Assembly (NCBI GenBank): GCA_934234275.1
Contig: CAKQHU010000038.1
Location: 1-10,136, forward strand
Origin: an uncultured Phascolarctobacterium sp.
GTDB taxonomy: Bacteria > Bacillota > Negativicutes > Acidaminococcales > Acidaminococcaceae
Reading direction: 5' to 3'
DNA length: 10,136 bases
Shown here: positions 1-6,421 of the stretch, piece by piece
Numbering within the stretch: the stretch's first letter is position 1
Layout of the letters: every line of letters begins with the position of its first letter
Made by a program: the position numbers and the translations under genes
Notes under the pieces: generated by a model
What the model was told of the DNA's origin: nothing
The model's database searches: none
The model's input: the letters and a program-made list of their open reading frames with translations, nothing else

Positions 1-813
1 TGAACAACGATACCTGTCGGTTCATGTGTCATACGTACAGCAGAGGACGTTTTATTGACGTGCTGACCGCCGGCACCACTGGAACGGTAAACATCGACGC
101 GCACCTCATCCATATTAATATTTACATCAACAGTATCATCCAGCTCCGGCATTACGTCTACCGCAGCAAAGGAGGTGTGACGACGAGCATTAGCATCAAA
201 CGGAGAAATGCGCACCAGGCGGTGTACACCCTTTTCAGAGCGCAAGAAGCCATAAGCATTATGGCCGTTAACCTGGATAGTAGCACTTTTTACACCGGCT
301 TCATCACCCGGCTGATAGTCGAGCATTTCCAACGCAAAACCGTTTTGCTCCGCAAAGCGGGTAAACATACGCAGCAGCATGCTGGTCCAGTCCTGCGCTT
401 CGGTGCCGCCGGCACCTGCATGCAGTGTCAGGATAGCATTATTGGCATCATATTCACCGCTGAGCAGCATACCCAGCTCCAGATGCTCCAGCTCGCTGCG
501 GCATTTTGCCAGCAGCTCATCCATTTCAGGAAGCAGGCTTTCATCATTTTCTTCGGCAGCCATCTCCTGCAAAGCTTCCAAATCGTCAACACCTGCGCTT
601 AATTTATGGAAACCGTCAACCTCTTCCTTTAAGCTGTTAACATCCTGCGCAGTTTTTTGTGCCTTTTCCGGATCATCCCAAAAAGTAGGATCACCCATTT
701 TATGTTCTAATTCTGCAATACGATCTTCTTTGACAGCGATGTCAAAGAGATCCCCTCATTTCCTCTAATTTTGCTTGCAGATTTGTAATTTCAGGCTTAT
801 ATTCTTCAATCAA
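1..813 (-). CDS. prfB: Peptide chain release factor 2, programmed +1 frameshift, 3' end cut by window edge
   Basis: RF2 recognises UGA and UAA stop codons in the ribosomal A site and triggers peptide release. Translation from TTG at 813 gives 22 further codons ending in CTT (747-745), followed by an in-frame TGA (744-742). Skipping the T at 744 opens a frame that runs to base 1, giving 270 residues in total. The joined product shows the RF2 stop-recognition motif SPF at residues 203-205 and the catalytic GGQ at 248-250, both within two residues of their E. coli positions. The start is TTG with the SD-like GTGAGG seven bases upstream; a second TTG at 816 is possible, and an in-frame TGA at 825-823 rules out anything earlier. 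The gene lies downstream of secA, a common Firmicute order. The internal TGA is autoregulatory, not a lesion: low RF2 slows termination and favours the shift. The last ~100 residues are outside the window. Confidence 0.95.
742..756 (-). promoter_or_regulatory. RF2 programmed +1 frameshift site (internal SD, CTT slippery codon, TGA)
   Basis: On the minus strand the sequence reads AGGGGATCTCTTTGAC, in frame AGG GGA TCT CTT TGA C. As in the classic prfB site, an SD-like AGGGG lies a few bases before CTT, and CTT precedes TGA and a C, a weak termination context. Slippage from CTT to TTT then decodes GAC. The resulting RGSLD peptide resembles the junction of other bacterial RF2 proteins. The spacing from the SD-like block to CTT matches that of E. 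coli, although the block is one G shorter. Confidence 0.93.
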
Positions 814-900
814 CAAAATTCCTCACAACCTTTCGTGTAGCAAATATTAGTTATTTACGGCCTCAGCCGTTTTGCCAAGTTCTTGCAAACAAGGCTAAAG

Positions 901-928
901 TAAGTCAGCAGCCAAGGCTGCTGACTTA
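901..928 (-). terminator. Probable Rho-independent terminator after secA
   Basis: A perfect 13-base inverted repeat (901-913 with 916-928; in practice an 11-12 bp stem with a 4-base loop) begins five bases after the secA stop codon. On the minus strand it is followed by CTTTAGCCTTGTTTGC, which is only moderately T-rich, so termination may be partial. That would allow some read-through into prfB, for which I see no clear promoter in the remaining ~85 bases. Two shorter stems lie nearer prfB (857-870 and around 875-893). Confidence 0.6.
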
Positions 929-932
929 AAAA

Positions 933-3386
933 TTATTTCTTGGGTTCAGCTTTTAAGCTACCCTCGTCACCCTCGGGAGTCGGGTTATTGGTGGAAGCAT
1001 TTTCCAGCGGATCTTCAACCTGCGGCTGGGTAATAACATTGACGCGGTAAATGTAGCGGACAACGTCTTCCTTGATAGCCTCCATCATAGCTTCAAACAT
1101 ATCGTAGGCTTCAAATTTGTACTCAACCAGCGGGTCCTTCTGGCCATATGCACGCAGGCCAACACCTTCACGCAGCATATCCATAGCATCCAGATGCTCC
1201 ATCCAGTGGTTGTCTACAACCTTCAGCATAACCAGGTTTTCCAGCTCACGCATCAATTCAGGACCGATTGCGTCCTCACGTGCCTGGTAGTTGTCATCAG
1301 CAACCTTCTGCAGATATTCGGCCAGCTCTTCACGGCTGAGGTTTTGCAGATAATCTACAGTCAGCAGACCACGCGGAGCATAGAAGTCCTCAGCGTAGTT
1401 AATCAGAGCCTGCAGATCCCAATCCTCGGAATAAACCTCAGGCGGTGCGTACATAGTCATAGTACGGGCAACGGTTTCATCAACCATCTCTTTGATGGTA
1501 TCCTTAAGATTTTCCTGATGCAGGATTTTATGACGCTGAGAGTAAATAACCTCACGCTGCTGGTTCATAACATCGTCATATTCCAGGACGTGCTTACGAA
1601 TGCTGAAGTTACGTGCTTCAACCTTCTTCTGAGCATTTTCGATGGACTTGGTAACCAGGCTGTGTTCAATCGGCTCATCATCCTCCATGCCCAGCTTATC
1701 CATGATGCCAGCAATATTATCACTGCCGAACAAACGCATCAGGTCATCCTCCAGGCTCAAGAAGAACTTGGAAGAACCAGGGTCACCCTGACGGGCGCAA
1801 CGGCCACGCAGCTGGTTATCGATACGGCGGCTTTCATGACGCTCGGTACCGATGATATGCAGACCGCCCAATTCAGGTACGCCTTCACCCAAGGTAATAT
1901 CGGTACCACGGCCTGCCATATTGGTAGCAATGGTTACAGCGCCATATTGGCCTGCATGAGAAATAATCTCAGCCTCTTTTTCATGGTACTTCGCATTCAG
2001 CACGTTATGCGGAATGTTGCGGCGTTTGAGCATAGCGCTCAGCTCTTCGGACTGAGCGATGGAAGTAGTACCAACCAGTACCGGACGGCCGGACTTATGG
2101 CATTCTTCAATCTCGTTAACTGCTGCCTTGTATTTGGCAATACGTGTTTTATAAATAACATCAGGATAGTCAACACGGATCATCGGCTTATTGGTAGGTA
2201 CAACAACAACCGGCAGATTATAAATCTTTTGGAACTCCTGCTCCTCGGTCTTAGCGGTACCGGTCATGCCGGCAAGCTTTTTATACATACGGAAGTAGTT
2301 TTGGAAGGTAATGGTTGCCAAAGTCTGGCTTTCGCGTTCTACCTTTACGCCTTCCTTGGCTTCGATAGCCTGATGCAGACCTTCGGAGAAACGACGGCCG
2401 AACATCAGACGGCCGGTAAACTCATCAACGATGATAACCTGACCATCCTTAACCACATAATCGCGGTCACGGTGCATCAAAGCCTTAGCCTTCAGAGCAC
2501 ACATAATCTGGTGGGAATAGTCCACACCGTGCTCATTGTCATACAGGTTGCCGATGCCCAGCATTTTTTCTGCCTTGGCAATACCCTTTTCGGTAGGTGC
2601 TACCTGTTTTTGTTTTTCATCAACAGTGTAGTCCTCACCCTCTTCCATGTTGGCAACAACACGAGCCAGAACCTGATACAGCTCAGTGGATTTTTCACCG
2701 GGGCCGGAGATAATCAGCGGGGTACGCGCCTCGTCAATCAGGATACTGTCGACCTCATCGACAATACAGTAATTCAGCTCACGCTGAACCATCTGATTTT
2801 CATCAACTACCATGTTATCACGCAGGTAGTCAAAGCCGAATTCATTATTGGTACCGTAAGTAATATCTGCAGCATAGGCAGCCTTACGATCGGGGAAATC
2901 CATATCATGCACAATCAGACCTACGGACAGACCGAGGAACTTGTAAATACGTCCCATATCCTCGCTGTCGCGGCGTGCCAGATAATCATTGACAGTTACA
3001 ACATGCACGCCCTTGCCGGTCAGTGCATTCAGATATACAGGTGCAGTAGCTACCAGGGTTTTACCTTCGCCGGTACGCATCTCGGCAATTTTACCGCGAT
3101 GCAGCACTACGCCGCCGATTAACTGTACATCAAAATGACGCATGCCGGTAACACGTCTGGACGCTTCACGGACAACGGCAAATGCTTCCGGAAGAATATC
3201 ATCCAGGGTTTCACCCTTTTGCAAACGTACTTTAAATTCGCTGGTCTTGGCTGCCAAATTAGCAGAGCTAAGGCTTTCCATGTCCTTTTCCAGACTATTA
3301 ATCTTATCTACGATTACACGAATGTTTTTGATTTCTTTTTCGTTGGGGTCACCAAAAATTTTCTTTAAAATGCCTTCGAGCAACAC
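933..3386 (-). CDS. secA: Preprotein translocase subunit SecA
   Basis: SecA is the ATPase motor that drives secretory proteins through SecYEG at the cytoplasmic membrane. The 817-residue product shows the N-terminal KKIFGDPNE block, Walker A MRTGEGKT (about 103-110), the DEVD Walker B (about 210-213), the preprotein cross-linking region, NBD2 with GRGTDITLG (about 493-501), motif [13 protein letters not shown] (about 525-535) and the helical scaffold with the DNHWMEHLD segment. GTG at 3386 was chosen because AAGGAG lies five bases upstream and the protein then begins MLLEGILKK like other SecA proteins. GTG at 3392 would have no spacing to the SD, and TTG at 3383 is also possible. Two oddities: the C-terminus ends in an acidic, polar tail with no CxCxSG-CC zinc motif, and motif VI reads GRCAR where GR(S/A)GR is usual. 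The gene has its own promoter and lies between hpf and prfB. Confidence 0.97.
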   Translation of the reverse strand: MLLEGILKKIFGDPNEKEIKNIRVIVDKINSLEKDMESLSSANLAAKTSEFKVRLQKGETLDDILPEAFAVVREASRRVTGMRHFDVQLIGGVVLHRGKIAEMRTGEGKTLVATAPVYLNALTGKGVHVVTVNDYLARRDSEDMGRIYKFLGLSVGLIVHDMDFPDRKAAYAADITYGTNNEFGFDYLRDNMVVDENQMVQRELNYCIVDEVDSILIDEARTPLIISGPGEKSTELYQVLARVVANMEEGEDYTVDEKQKQVAPTEKGIAKAEKMLGIGNLYDNEHGVDYSHQIMCALKAKALMHRDRDYVVKDGQVIIVDEFTGRLMFGRRFSEGLHQAIEAKEGVKVERESQTLATITFQNYFRMYKKLAGMTGTAKTEEQEFQKIYNLPVVVVPTNKPMIRVDYPDVIYKTRIAKYKAAVNEIEECHKSGRPVLVGTTSIAQSEELSAMLKRRNIPHNVLNAKYHEKEAEIISHAGQYGAVTIATNMAGRGTDITLGEGVPELGGLHIIGTERHESRRIDNQLRGRCARQGDPGSSKFFLSLEDDLMRLFGSDNIAGIMDKLGMEDDEPIEHSLVTKSIENAQKKVEARNFSIRKHVLEYDDVMNQQREVIYSQRHKILHQENLKDTIKEMVDETVARTMTMYAPPEVYSEDWDLQALINYAEDFYAPRGLLTVDYLQNLSREELAEYLQKVADDNYQAREDAIGPELMRELENLVMLKVVDNHWMEHLDAMDMLREGVGLRAYGQKDPLVEYKFEAYDMFEAMMEAIKEDVVRYIYRVNVITQPQVEDPLENASTNNPTPEGDEGSLKAEPKK

Positions 3387-3437
3387 GATCACTCCTTAAA
3401 ATTATGGTGTTTGAAAAGACTATACACCTAATTTTAA

Positions 3438-3466
3438 ATTATAGCAGAATCTCTCTTAAAAAGCAA
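3438..3466 (-). promoter_or_regulatory. Probable sigma-A promoter of secA
   Basis: On the minus strand a perfect TATAAT (3443-3438) lies exactly 17 bases after TTGCTT (3466-3461). The predicted start is near 3431, giving a 5' leader of about 45 bases before the secA start. The -35 box lies within the T-rich tail of the hpf terminator, so the two signals are packed together. Confidence 0.7.
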
Positions 3467-3495
3467 AAAGCACAGGTGAATTTCCTGTGCTTTTT
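3465..3495 (-). terminator. Rho-independent terminator of hpf
   Basis: A seven-pair GC-rich stem, GCACAGG with CCTGTGC, closes a 7-base loop and is extended by A-T pairs to about 12 pairs. On the minus strand it is followed by TTTTTGCTTTTT. It begins 27 bases after the hpf stop codon. The A/T flanks would let it work in both directions, but there is no convergent plus-strand gene here. Confidence 0.88.
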
Positions 3496-3522
3496 TGTGA
3501 AGTTTAGGTTAAAATATTTGCT

Positions 3523-4062
3523 TTATTTCAGTTCCGGGCTCAGCAAGCCGTATTTACCATCCTTACGGCGGTAAACTACATTGGTAGCACCCAGATCAGG
3601 ATCGTAGAATACGAAGAAATCATGGTTCAACAGATTCATTTGCAGAATTGCTTCTTCCGGAGTCATCGGATGCATGATGAAGCGTTTATTCTTGATGATT
3701 TCGAATTCGCCTTCATCAGTAGCTTCTGCAGCCGGTGCCGGAGCAGGAACAGCGGTATCAGCAAAGTTGCTGTATTTTCTCTTCATCAGACGGGTTTTAT
3801 ATTTGTGAATCTGACGTTCAATTTTTTCTACAACCAAATCAATGGAGGAATACATATCTTTCGTGGTTTCCTGAGCTCTCAGCAGGATGCCGCTTGCGGG
3901 AACCGTAATTTCTACAATATGGTTACCTTTCTCAACCTTCAGTACTGCAGAAATGTCACCAACAGTCTTAAACTGCTTAGTAACCTTAGTAATTTTTTTC
4001 TCCACATACTCTTTCAGAGCCGGGGTTACATCAATGTTTCTGCCTTTTACGTTTACACTCAT
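3523..4062 (-). CDS. hpf: Ribosome hibernation promoting factor, long form
   Basis: Long HPF binds the decoding centre of the small subunit through its N-terminal domain and pairs 70S ribosomes into inactive 100S dimers through its C-terminal domain in stationary phase or stress. The 179-residue product has the S30AE/YfiA-type beta-alpha domain (about 1-100, starting MSVNVKGRNIDVTPALKEYV), an Ala/Pro-rich linker (about 118-132) and the conserved dimerisation domain near the end (MTPEEAILQMNLLNHDFFVF, then VVYRRKDGKYGLL). ATG at 4062 has AAAGGAGG eight bases upstream. The frame stays open 48 bases further to 4110, but that extension (MVAPKRFGDI...) is not part of the family and overlaps leader RNA. 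The gene is monocistronic, with its own terminator. The symbol raiA/yfiA is also used for relatives. Confidence 0.96.
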   Translation of the reverse strand: MSVNVKGRNIDVTPALKEYVEKKITKVTKQFKTVGDISAVLKVEKGNHIVEITVPASGILLRAQETTKDMYSSIDLVVEKIERQIHKYKTRLMKRKYSNFADTAVPAPAPAAEATDEGEFEIIKNKRFIMHPMTPEEAILQMNLLNHDFFVFYDPDLGATNVVYRRKDGKYGLLSPELK

Positions 4063-4261
4063 AATCAATGCCTCCTTTGGTATGTCGCCAAATCGCTTTG
4101 GTGCTACCATTTTTCTATCAAGGGCTCGGGCTTTATCCCTTTGCTTCTATATTTCGCTATAGAGGCGAAAACTCCTGCTAAAGTTTGCAAAAATTATCTA
4201 ATTTCCTTAGATTTATTATGATAGTGTTACATTACTTACAGCTTATCGCCTTTTTTCATCC
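4063..4261 (-). promoter_or_regulatory. Structured 5' leader region of hpf
   Basis: This ~200-base gap holds several overlapping inverted repeats in the direction of hpf. At 4088-4101 the transcript reads CCAAA-GCGA-TTTGG, a stem capped by a GNRA tetraloop. The same TTTGG (4092-4088) can instead pair with CCAAA at 4080-4076, at the edge of the SD. The first CCAAA also overlaps ACCA, which can pair with TGGT at 4109-4106. Farther upstream, TCTATA/TATAGA (4163-4146) and TTTCGC/GCGAAA (4170-4152) are mutually exclusive 6-bp stems. Another stem, ATCTAA/TTAGAT, spans 4196-4212. I could not find a convincing -35/-10 pair. Structured RNAs are known upstream of raiA/hpf genes, but I cannot assign this one to a family by eye. 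Confidence 0.4.
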
Positions 4262-4669
4262 TTATCTTATAAAAGCGCAGCAACCATACTTTTCGATTCT
4301 TTTTAACCCAACATATTCATAAAAAGCAATATTTTTTTCACTTGCTTCCGTAAGGAGCTGCAGTTGATAGACGTCTGCATACTTTTCCATAACTTTTCGC
4401 ATAAGCTGTGAACCAATACTATGCCGCTGAAATTCCGGCAGTACTATTAAATCCTGCAGAAAAACTACAGAAGCACCATCACCGACAGCACGGAGTATAC
4501 CCACAAGCTTGTCATCGGCATAGGCCGCTAAAATATAAAGTGAGCTCTTATAGGCTTGCCGTAGCATTGCCGGGTTATTGGTATAATTGCTCCAGCCAAC
4601 ACTGCTATATAATGCCATAATTTCGGCTTCATTATAGGTGTCGTATTCTGTAAATCTAAGTACATTCAT
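4262..4669 (-). CDS. GNAT-family N-acetyltransferase
   Basis: The 135-residue protein is a single GNAT domain, which transfers an acetyl group from acetyl-CoA to an amine; the substrate is unknown. Visible are the beta4 strand DLIVLPEF and motif A, the acetyl-CoA pyrophosphate loop QRHSIGSQLM (81-90), in the R/QxxGxG/A pattern. The C-terminal block NIAFYEYVGLKRIEKYGC (113-130) is also typical of small GNATs. The N-terminus (YSSVGWSNYT...) resembles the common IALYxSVGW start of stand-alone GNATs. ATG at 4669 has GGAAGGA eight bases upstream. A longer reading from TTG at 4735 is unlikely, as its first 22 codons are out-of-frame remnant of a CGGC-type gene end. It was probably once coupled to the CGGC gene by an ATGA overlap, before the ATPase segment came between them. 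No terminator hairpin is evident after the stop. Confidence 0.88.
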   Translation of the reverse strand: MNVLRFTEYDTYNEAEIMALYSSVGWSNYTNNPAMLRQAYKSSLYILAAYADDKLVGILRAVGDGASVVFLQDLIVLPEFQRHSIGSQLMRKVMEKYADVYQLQLLTEASEKNIAFYEYVGLKRIEKYGCCAFIR

Positions 4670-4707
4670 CTGTGCGTTCCTTCCACAATCGTCAGTCCGG
4701 AAGACTG
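4664..4707. repeat. 44-base direct repeat, copy A (GNAT side)
   Basis: This copy matches 6063-6106 at 41 of 44 bases, in the same orientation, with a 25-base identical core (4679-4703). On the minus strand it can be read as ...SSGLTIVEGTHR followed by TGA, the same C-terminus as the intact CGGC gene, then runs across the GNAT ribosome binding site and the GNAT start ATGAAT. It is therefore a vestigial gene end fused to the true GNAT start. Confidence 0.9.
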
Positions 4708-4731
4708 CTTTTTTGCATACTCCTGCTAAAA

Positions 4732-5940
4732 TCAATATTCTTCGCTTAACAAAAAGTCTGCTACATGCATACTCTTAATACCCTTATAATTTCCACCAAC
4801 AAACTCATCTGTCCTCAAAACATATTTGGGAAAATTATCATCTATATCCAATAACCTTGTGTATTCACGTTTTTCTGTTTCTGCTGAGCTGATTTGCTGT
4901 GTAACTTGTATATAAAGCTTTTCATTCTGTTTAGTGGCAACAAAATCGATTTCACCTGAATCTATTTTACCGATGTCCACTCTATATCCACGTCTGCACA
5001 ACTCCAGGTAAACAACGTTCTCCAACATCGCAGCTATGCTATTATCATTATAACCTAATACACTATAACGTAAAGCCGTATCTGCTAAATAAAACTTCTC
5101 TTGCGTTTTCAACAGTTCTTTACCCTTTAAATCATAACGCTGACAGCGATGTAAAATATATGCCTTTTCCAACTTTTCCAAATAACTATATACAGTTTCA
5201 TTATCAACTTTCCTATGTTCTGATTTCATATAGTCTGATATTGTCTTTGCGGAAAAAGTATTTCCAACATTGTTAAAAGCATATTTTACTACTCGCTCCA
5301 ATAAATCAACCTTGCGTACCTCATTTCTTTTCACTATATCCGAGAAAATTATAGAATTGTAAATATCTCGAACTATAGTATAAACCTCATCTTCAGTATA
5401 CGCACGCAAATGAATTGCAGGAAAACCACCTAATTTTATATAATTTATAAGCTCTTGCCTTGGAGTAGTAACCTCCGTATAGTGACTCTTGAAATCCAGA
5501 TATTCTGCAAATGATAATGTATATATTCTGAAAGAAACATATCTGCCGGTAAGGTATGTAGCTATTTCTGATGACATCATACGCGAATTCGATCCGGTAA
5601 TGTAAATATCCACATCAAACTCCGTAGCTAGGGAATTTATTATTTTTTCCCAATTATTGATTTCCTGAACTTCGTCTAAAAAAAGATATGTCCTTTCATC
5701 AGGATTTAGTCTATTTTTTAGTTCTTGATACATTTGTTTCGCAGTATAGCCATCATATTCCATCGAATCAAAACGATAGCTTATAATGCGGCTGTCATCA
5801 ATGCCACGTTCCTTTAATTTTTGCATAACTAGCTTTAAAATAGTTGATTTACCGCTACGCCTGATTCCTGTAAGAATTTTTATGAACGGAGTATCAACAT
5901 ATTCCATAATTTTCTTTGTATAAAGTGGTCTATTAATCAT
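4732..5940 (-). CDS. AAA ATPase with C-terminal DUF4143 (COG1373-like), function unknown
   Basis: The 402-residue product is a P-loop ATPase of the large family annotated as ATP-binding protein/DUF4143. Walker A is GIRRSGKST (25-33), Walker B YLFLDEVQ (85-92), and the sensor-type segment ITGSNSRMMS (114-123) is followed by LTGRY. Residues ~130-210 look like a winged-helix-containing linker. The C-terminal domain carries GEIDFVATKQNEKLYIQV (about 329-346), the degenerate PD-(D/E)xK-like pattern of DUF4143; Q replaces the usual E or K before V, so nuclease activity should not be assumed. ATG at 5940 has AGGGGG eight bases upstream; GTG at 5949 would touch the SD. The family's role is not established. 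It is widespread and patchy in gut Firmicutes and Bacteroidetes, which fits gain by transfer, as do its low GC and the direct repeats around it. Confidence 0.9.
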   Translation of the reverse strand: MINRPLYTKKIMEYVDTPFIKILTGIRRSGKSTILKLVMQKLKERGIDDSRIISYRFDSMEYDGYTAKQMYQELKNRLNPDERTYLFLDEVQEINNWEKIINSLATEFDVDIYITGSNSRMMSSEIATYLTGRYVSFRIYTLSFAEYLDFKSHYTEVTTPRQELINYIKLGGFPAIHLRAYTEDEVYTIVRDIYNSIIFSDIVKRNEVRKVDLLERVVKYAFNNVGNTFSAKTISDYMKSEHRKVDNETVYSYLEKLEKAYILHRCQRYDLKGKELLKTQEKFYLADTALRYSVLGYNDNSIAAMLENVVYLELCRRGYRVDIGKIDSGEIDFVATKQNEKLYIQVTQQISSAETEKREYTRLLDIDDNFPKYVLRTDEFVGGNYKGIKSMHVADFLLSEEY

Positions 5941-5962
5941 TTTAGACACCCCCTATACGTAT

Positions 5963-5992
5963 ATTATAACCGCAAAAAATGTCATTTTCCAA
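5963..5992 (-). promoter_or_regulatory. Promoter of the AAA ATPase gene
   Basis: On the minus strand TTGGAA (5992-5987) is followed after 18 bases by a perfect TATAAT (5968-5963). The -10 box is the end of the first copy of the TTTTGCGGTTATAAT motif, so anything binding that motif would compete with or guide RNA polymerase. The predicted start is near 5956, leaving a very short leader that begins close to the SD. Confidence 0.6.
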
Positions 5993-6052
5993 TAGTTTTG
6001 CGATTATAACCGCAAAACTTTTTATTTTTTGGTGTTTTTGCGGTTATAATCG
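5963..6052. repeat. Three-copy TTTTGCGGTTATAAT motif with nested palindromes
   Basis: The 15-mer occurs exactly three times: minus strand at 5963-5977, minus strand at 6003-6017 and plus strand at 6036-6050. The middle copy is itself a dyad (5994-6019, AGTTTTGCG with CGCAAAACT around an 8-base centre). The second and third copies form a perfect 17-base inverted repeat (6001-6017 with 6036-6052) around 18 AT-rich bases. These could be operators for an autoregulated gene, or sites for recombination or another DNA-binding protein. No coding capacity is evident here. Confidence 0.85.
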
Positions 6053-6062
6053 TTTTTTGCTA

Positions 6063-6106
6063 ATTCATCTATGCGTACCTTCCACAATCGTCAGTCCGGA
6101 AGCCTG
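6063..6106. repeat. 44-base direct repeat, copy B (within the CGGC gene 3' end)
   Basis: This copy covers the last codons (SGLTIVEGTHR) and TGA of the intact CGGC gene and then ends with ATGAAT, the same six bases that begin the GNAT gene in copy A. Here ATGAAT leads straight into TAG, so it is a leftover start codon. The three mismatches to copy A lie at positions 9, 15 and 41 of the alignment in plus orientation. Confidence 0.9.
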
Positions 6107-6421
6107 TAGACGCTCGCAAATTTCTTTAATAGTTTTGCAGGTAACCTCATCGCCATCTTCCGTGCGTTGCTTAACGCAAACGCCCACATGCACTGCATCA
6201 GGCTTCAGGCCGATAATACGCTCCAGCTTTTCTTCAATGCCCTCCTGATGCTTCAAACGGCAGTCTTCGCAACCATTGCAGCTCCAAAATGCCTCCAGCT
6301 CCAACTGTTCCTCACCATATCTGGCGAAGGCACCGCTTTTGGTATTAAAAGCACGCATACAGCCTGCACCGGTGCATACATCATTGGAACCCAAACAGCG
6401 TAAAATTACAATACGTTTCAT
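6065..6421 (-). CDS. CGGC domain-containing protein (putative metal-binding)
   Basis: This 118-residue cytoplasmic protein matches the overall plan of the CGGC domain family: MKRIVILRC start, a middle SC-x-GC segment after a hydrophobic strand (here FWSCNGCEDCR, 45-55) and a C-terminal block VHVGVCVKQR (78-86) with later cysteines. It has nine cysteines (9, 16, 21, 48, 51, 54, 82, 95, 102), suggesting metal or cluster binding; the family's biochemical role is not established. The diagnostic motif reads CNGC instead of CGGC. The start ATG overlaps the stop of the upstream secreted-protein gene as ATGA and has no SD at normal distance, so translation is probably coupled. Its last 14 codons lie in direct-repeat copy B. 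Confidence 0.75.
   Translation of the reverse strand: MKRIVILRCLGSNDVCTGAGCMRAFNTKSGAFARYGEEQLELEAFWSCNGCEDCRLKHQEGIEEKLERIIGLKPDAVHVGVCVKQRTEDGDEVTCKTIKEICERLQASGLTIVEGTHR

Larger units (their letters stand above)
4708..6062. other. AT-rich inserted segment carrying the AAA ATPase gene
   Basis: About 1.36 kb between the two 44-base direct repeats contains one gene and its palindromic promoter region. By eye its base composition is clearly more AT-rich than the genes on either side. The repeats each span the stop of the CGGC gene and the start of the GNAT gene, which points to insertion at that junction. No transposase, integrase or terminal inverted repeats are present, so the segment is either cargo moved by another element's enzyme or a product of recombination. 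Confidence 0.6.

Noticed and set aside
24..602. Plus-strand open frame opposite prfB
   Set aside because: The minus strand gives an unmistakable RF2 sequence with SPF and GGQ motifs; the plus frame shows no family features.
742..744. In-frame TGA in prfB as a sign of a pseudogene
   Set aside because: The context is the conserved programmed frameshift signal, and the downstream frame is intact.
857..870. Short stem ACGGC-CTCA-GCCGT as a terminator
   Set aside because: On the minus strand it is followed by AAATAAC rather than a T-run, and there is no plus-strand gene it could end.
1194..3122. Long plus-strand open frame (642 codons) antisense to secA
   Set aside because: It lies wholly within secA on the opposite strand, has no recognisable domain and reads as a shadow of secA codon usage.
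4063..4110. Longer hpf start (MVAPKRFGDI...)
   Set aside because: The family starts at MSVNVKGRN; the ideal SD precedes ATG at 4062, and the extra codons coincide with leader RNA stems.
4171..4182. 12 bases (ACTCCTGCTAAA) shared with 4719-4730
   Set aside because: Too short and without shared flanks; likely chance or a weak SD-like coincidence (AGCAGGAGT on the minus strand).
4670..4735. 22-codon N-terminal extension of the GNAT gene from TTG
   Set aside because: These bases are a vestigial CGGC-gene end in a different frame, and the ATG at 4669 has a well-placed SD.
5963..6052. CRISPR-like array
   Set aside because: Only three short copies in mixed orientation with unequal spacing, no unique spacers of regular length and no cas genes.
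4708..6062. ATPase segment as an insertion sequence
   Set aside because: The gene is not a transposase, there are no terminal inverted repeats, and the flanking repeats are too long for a normal target duplication.
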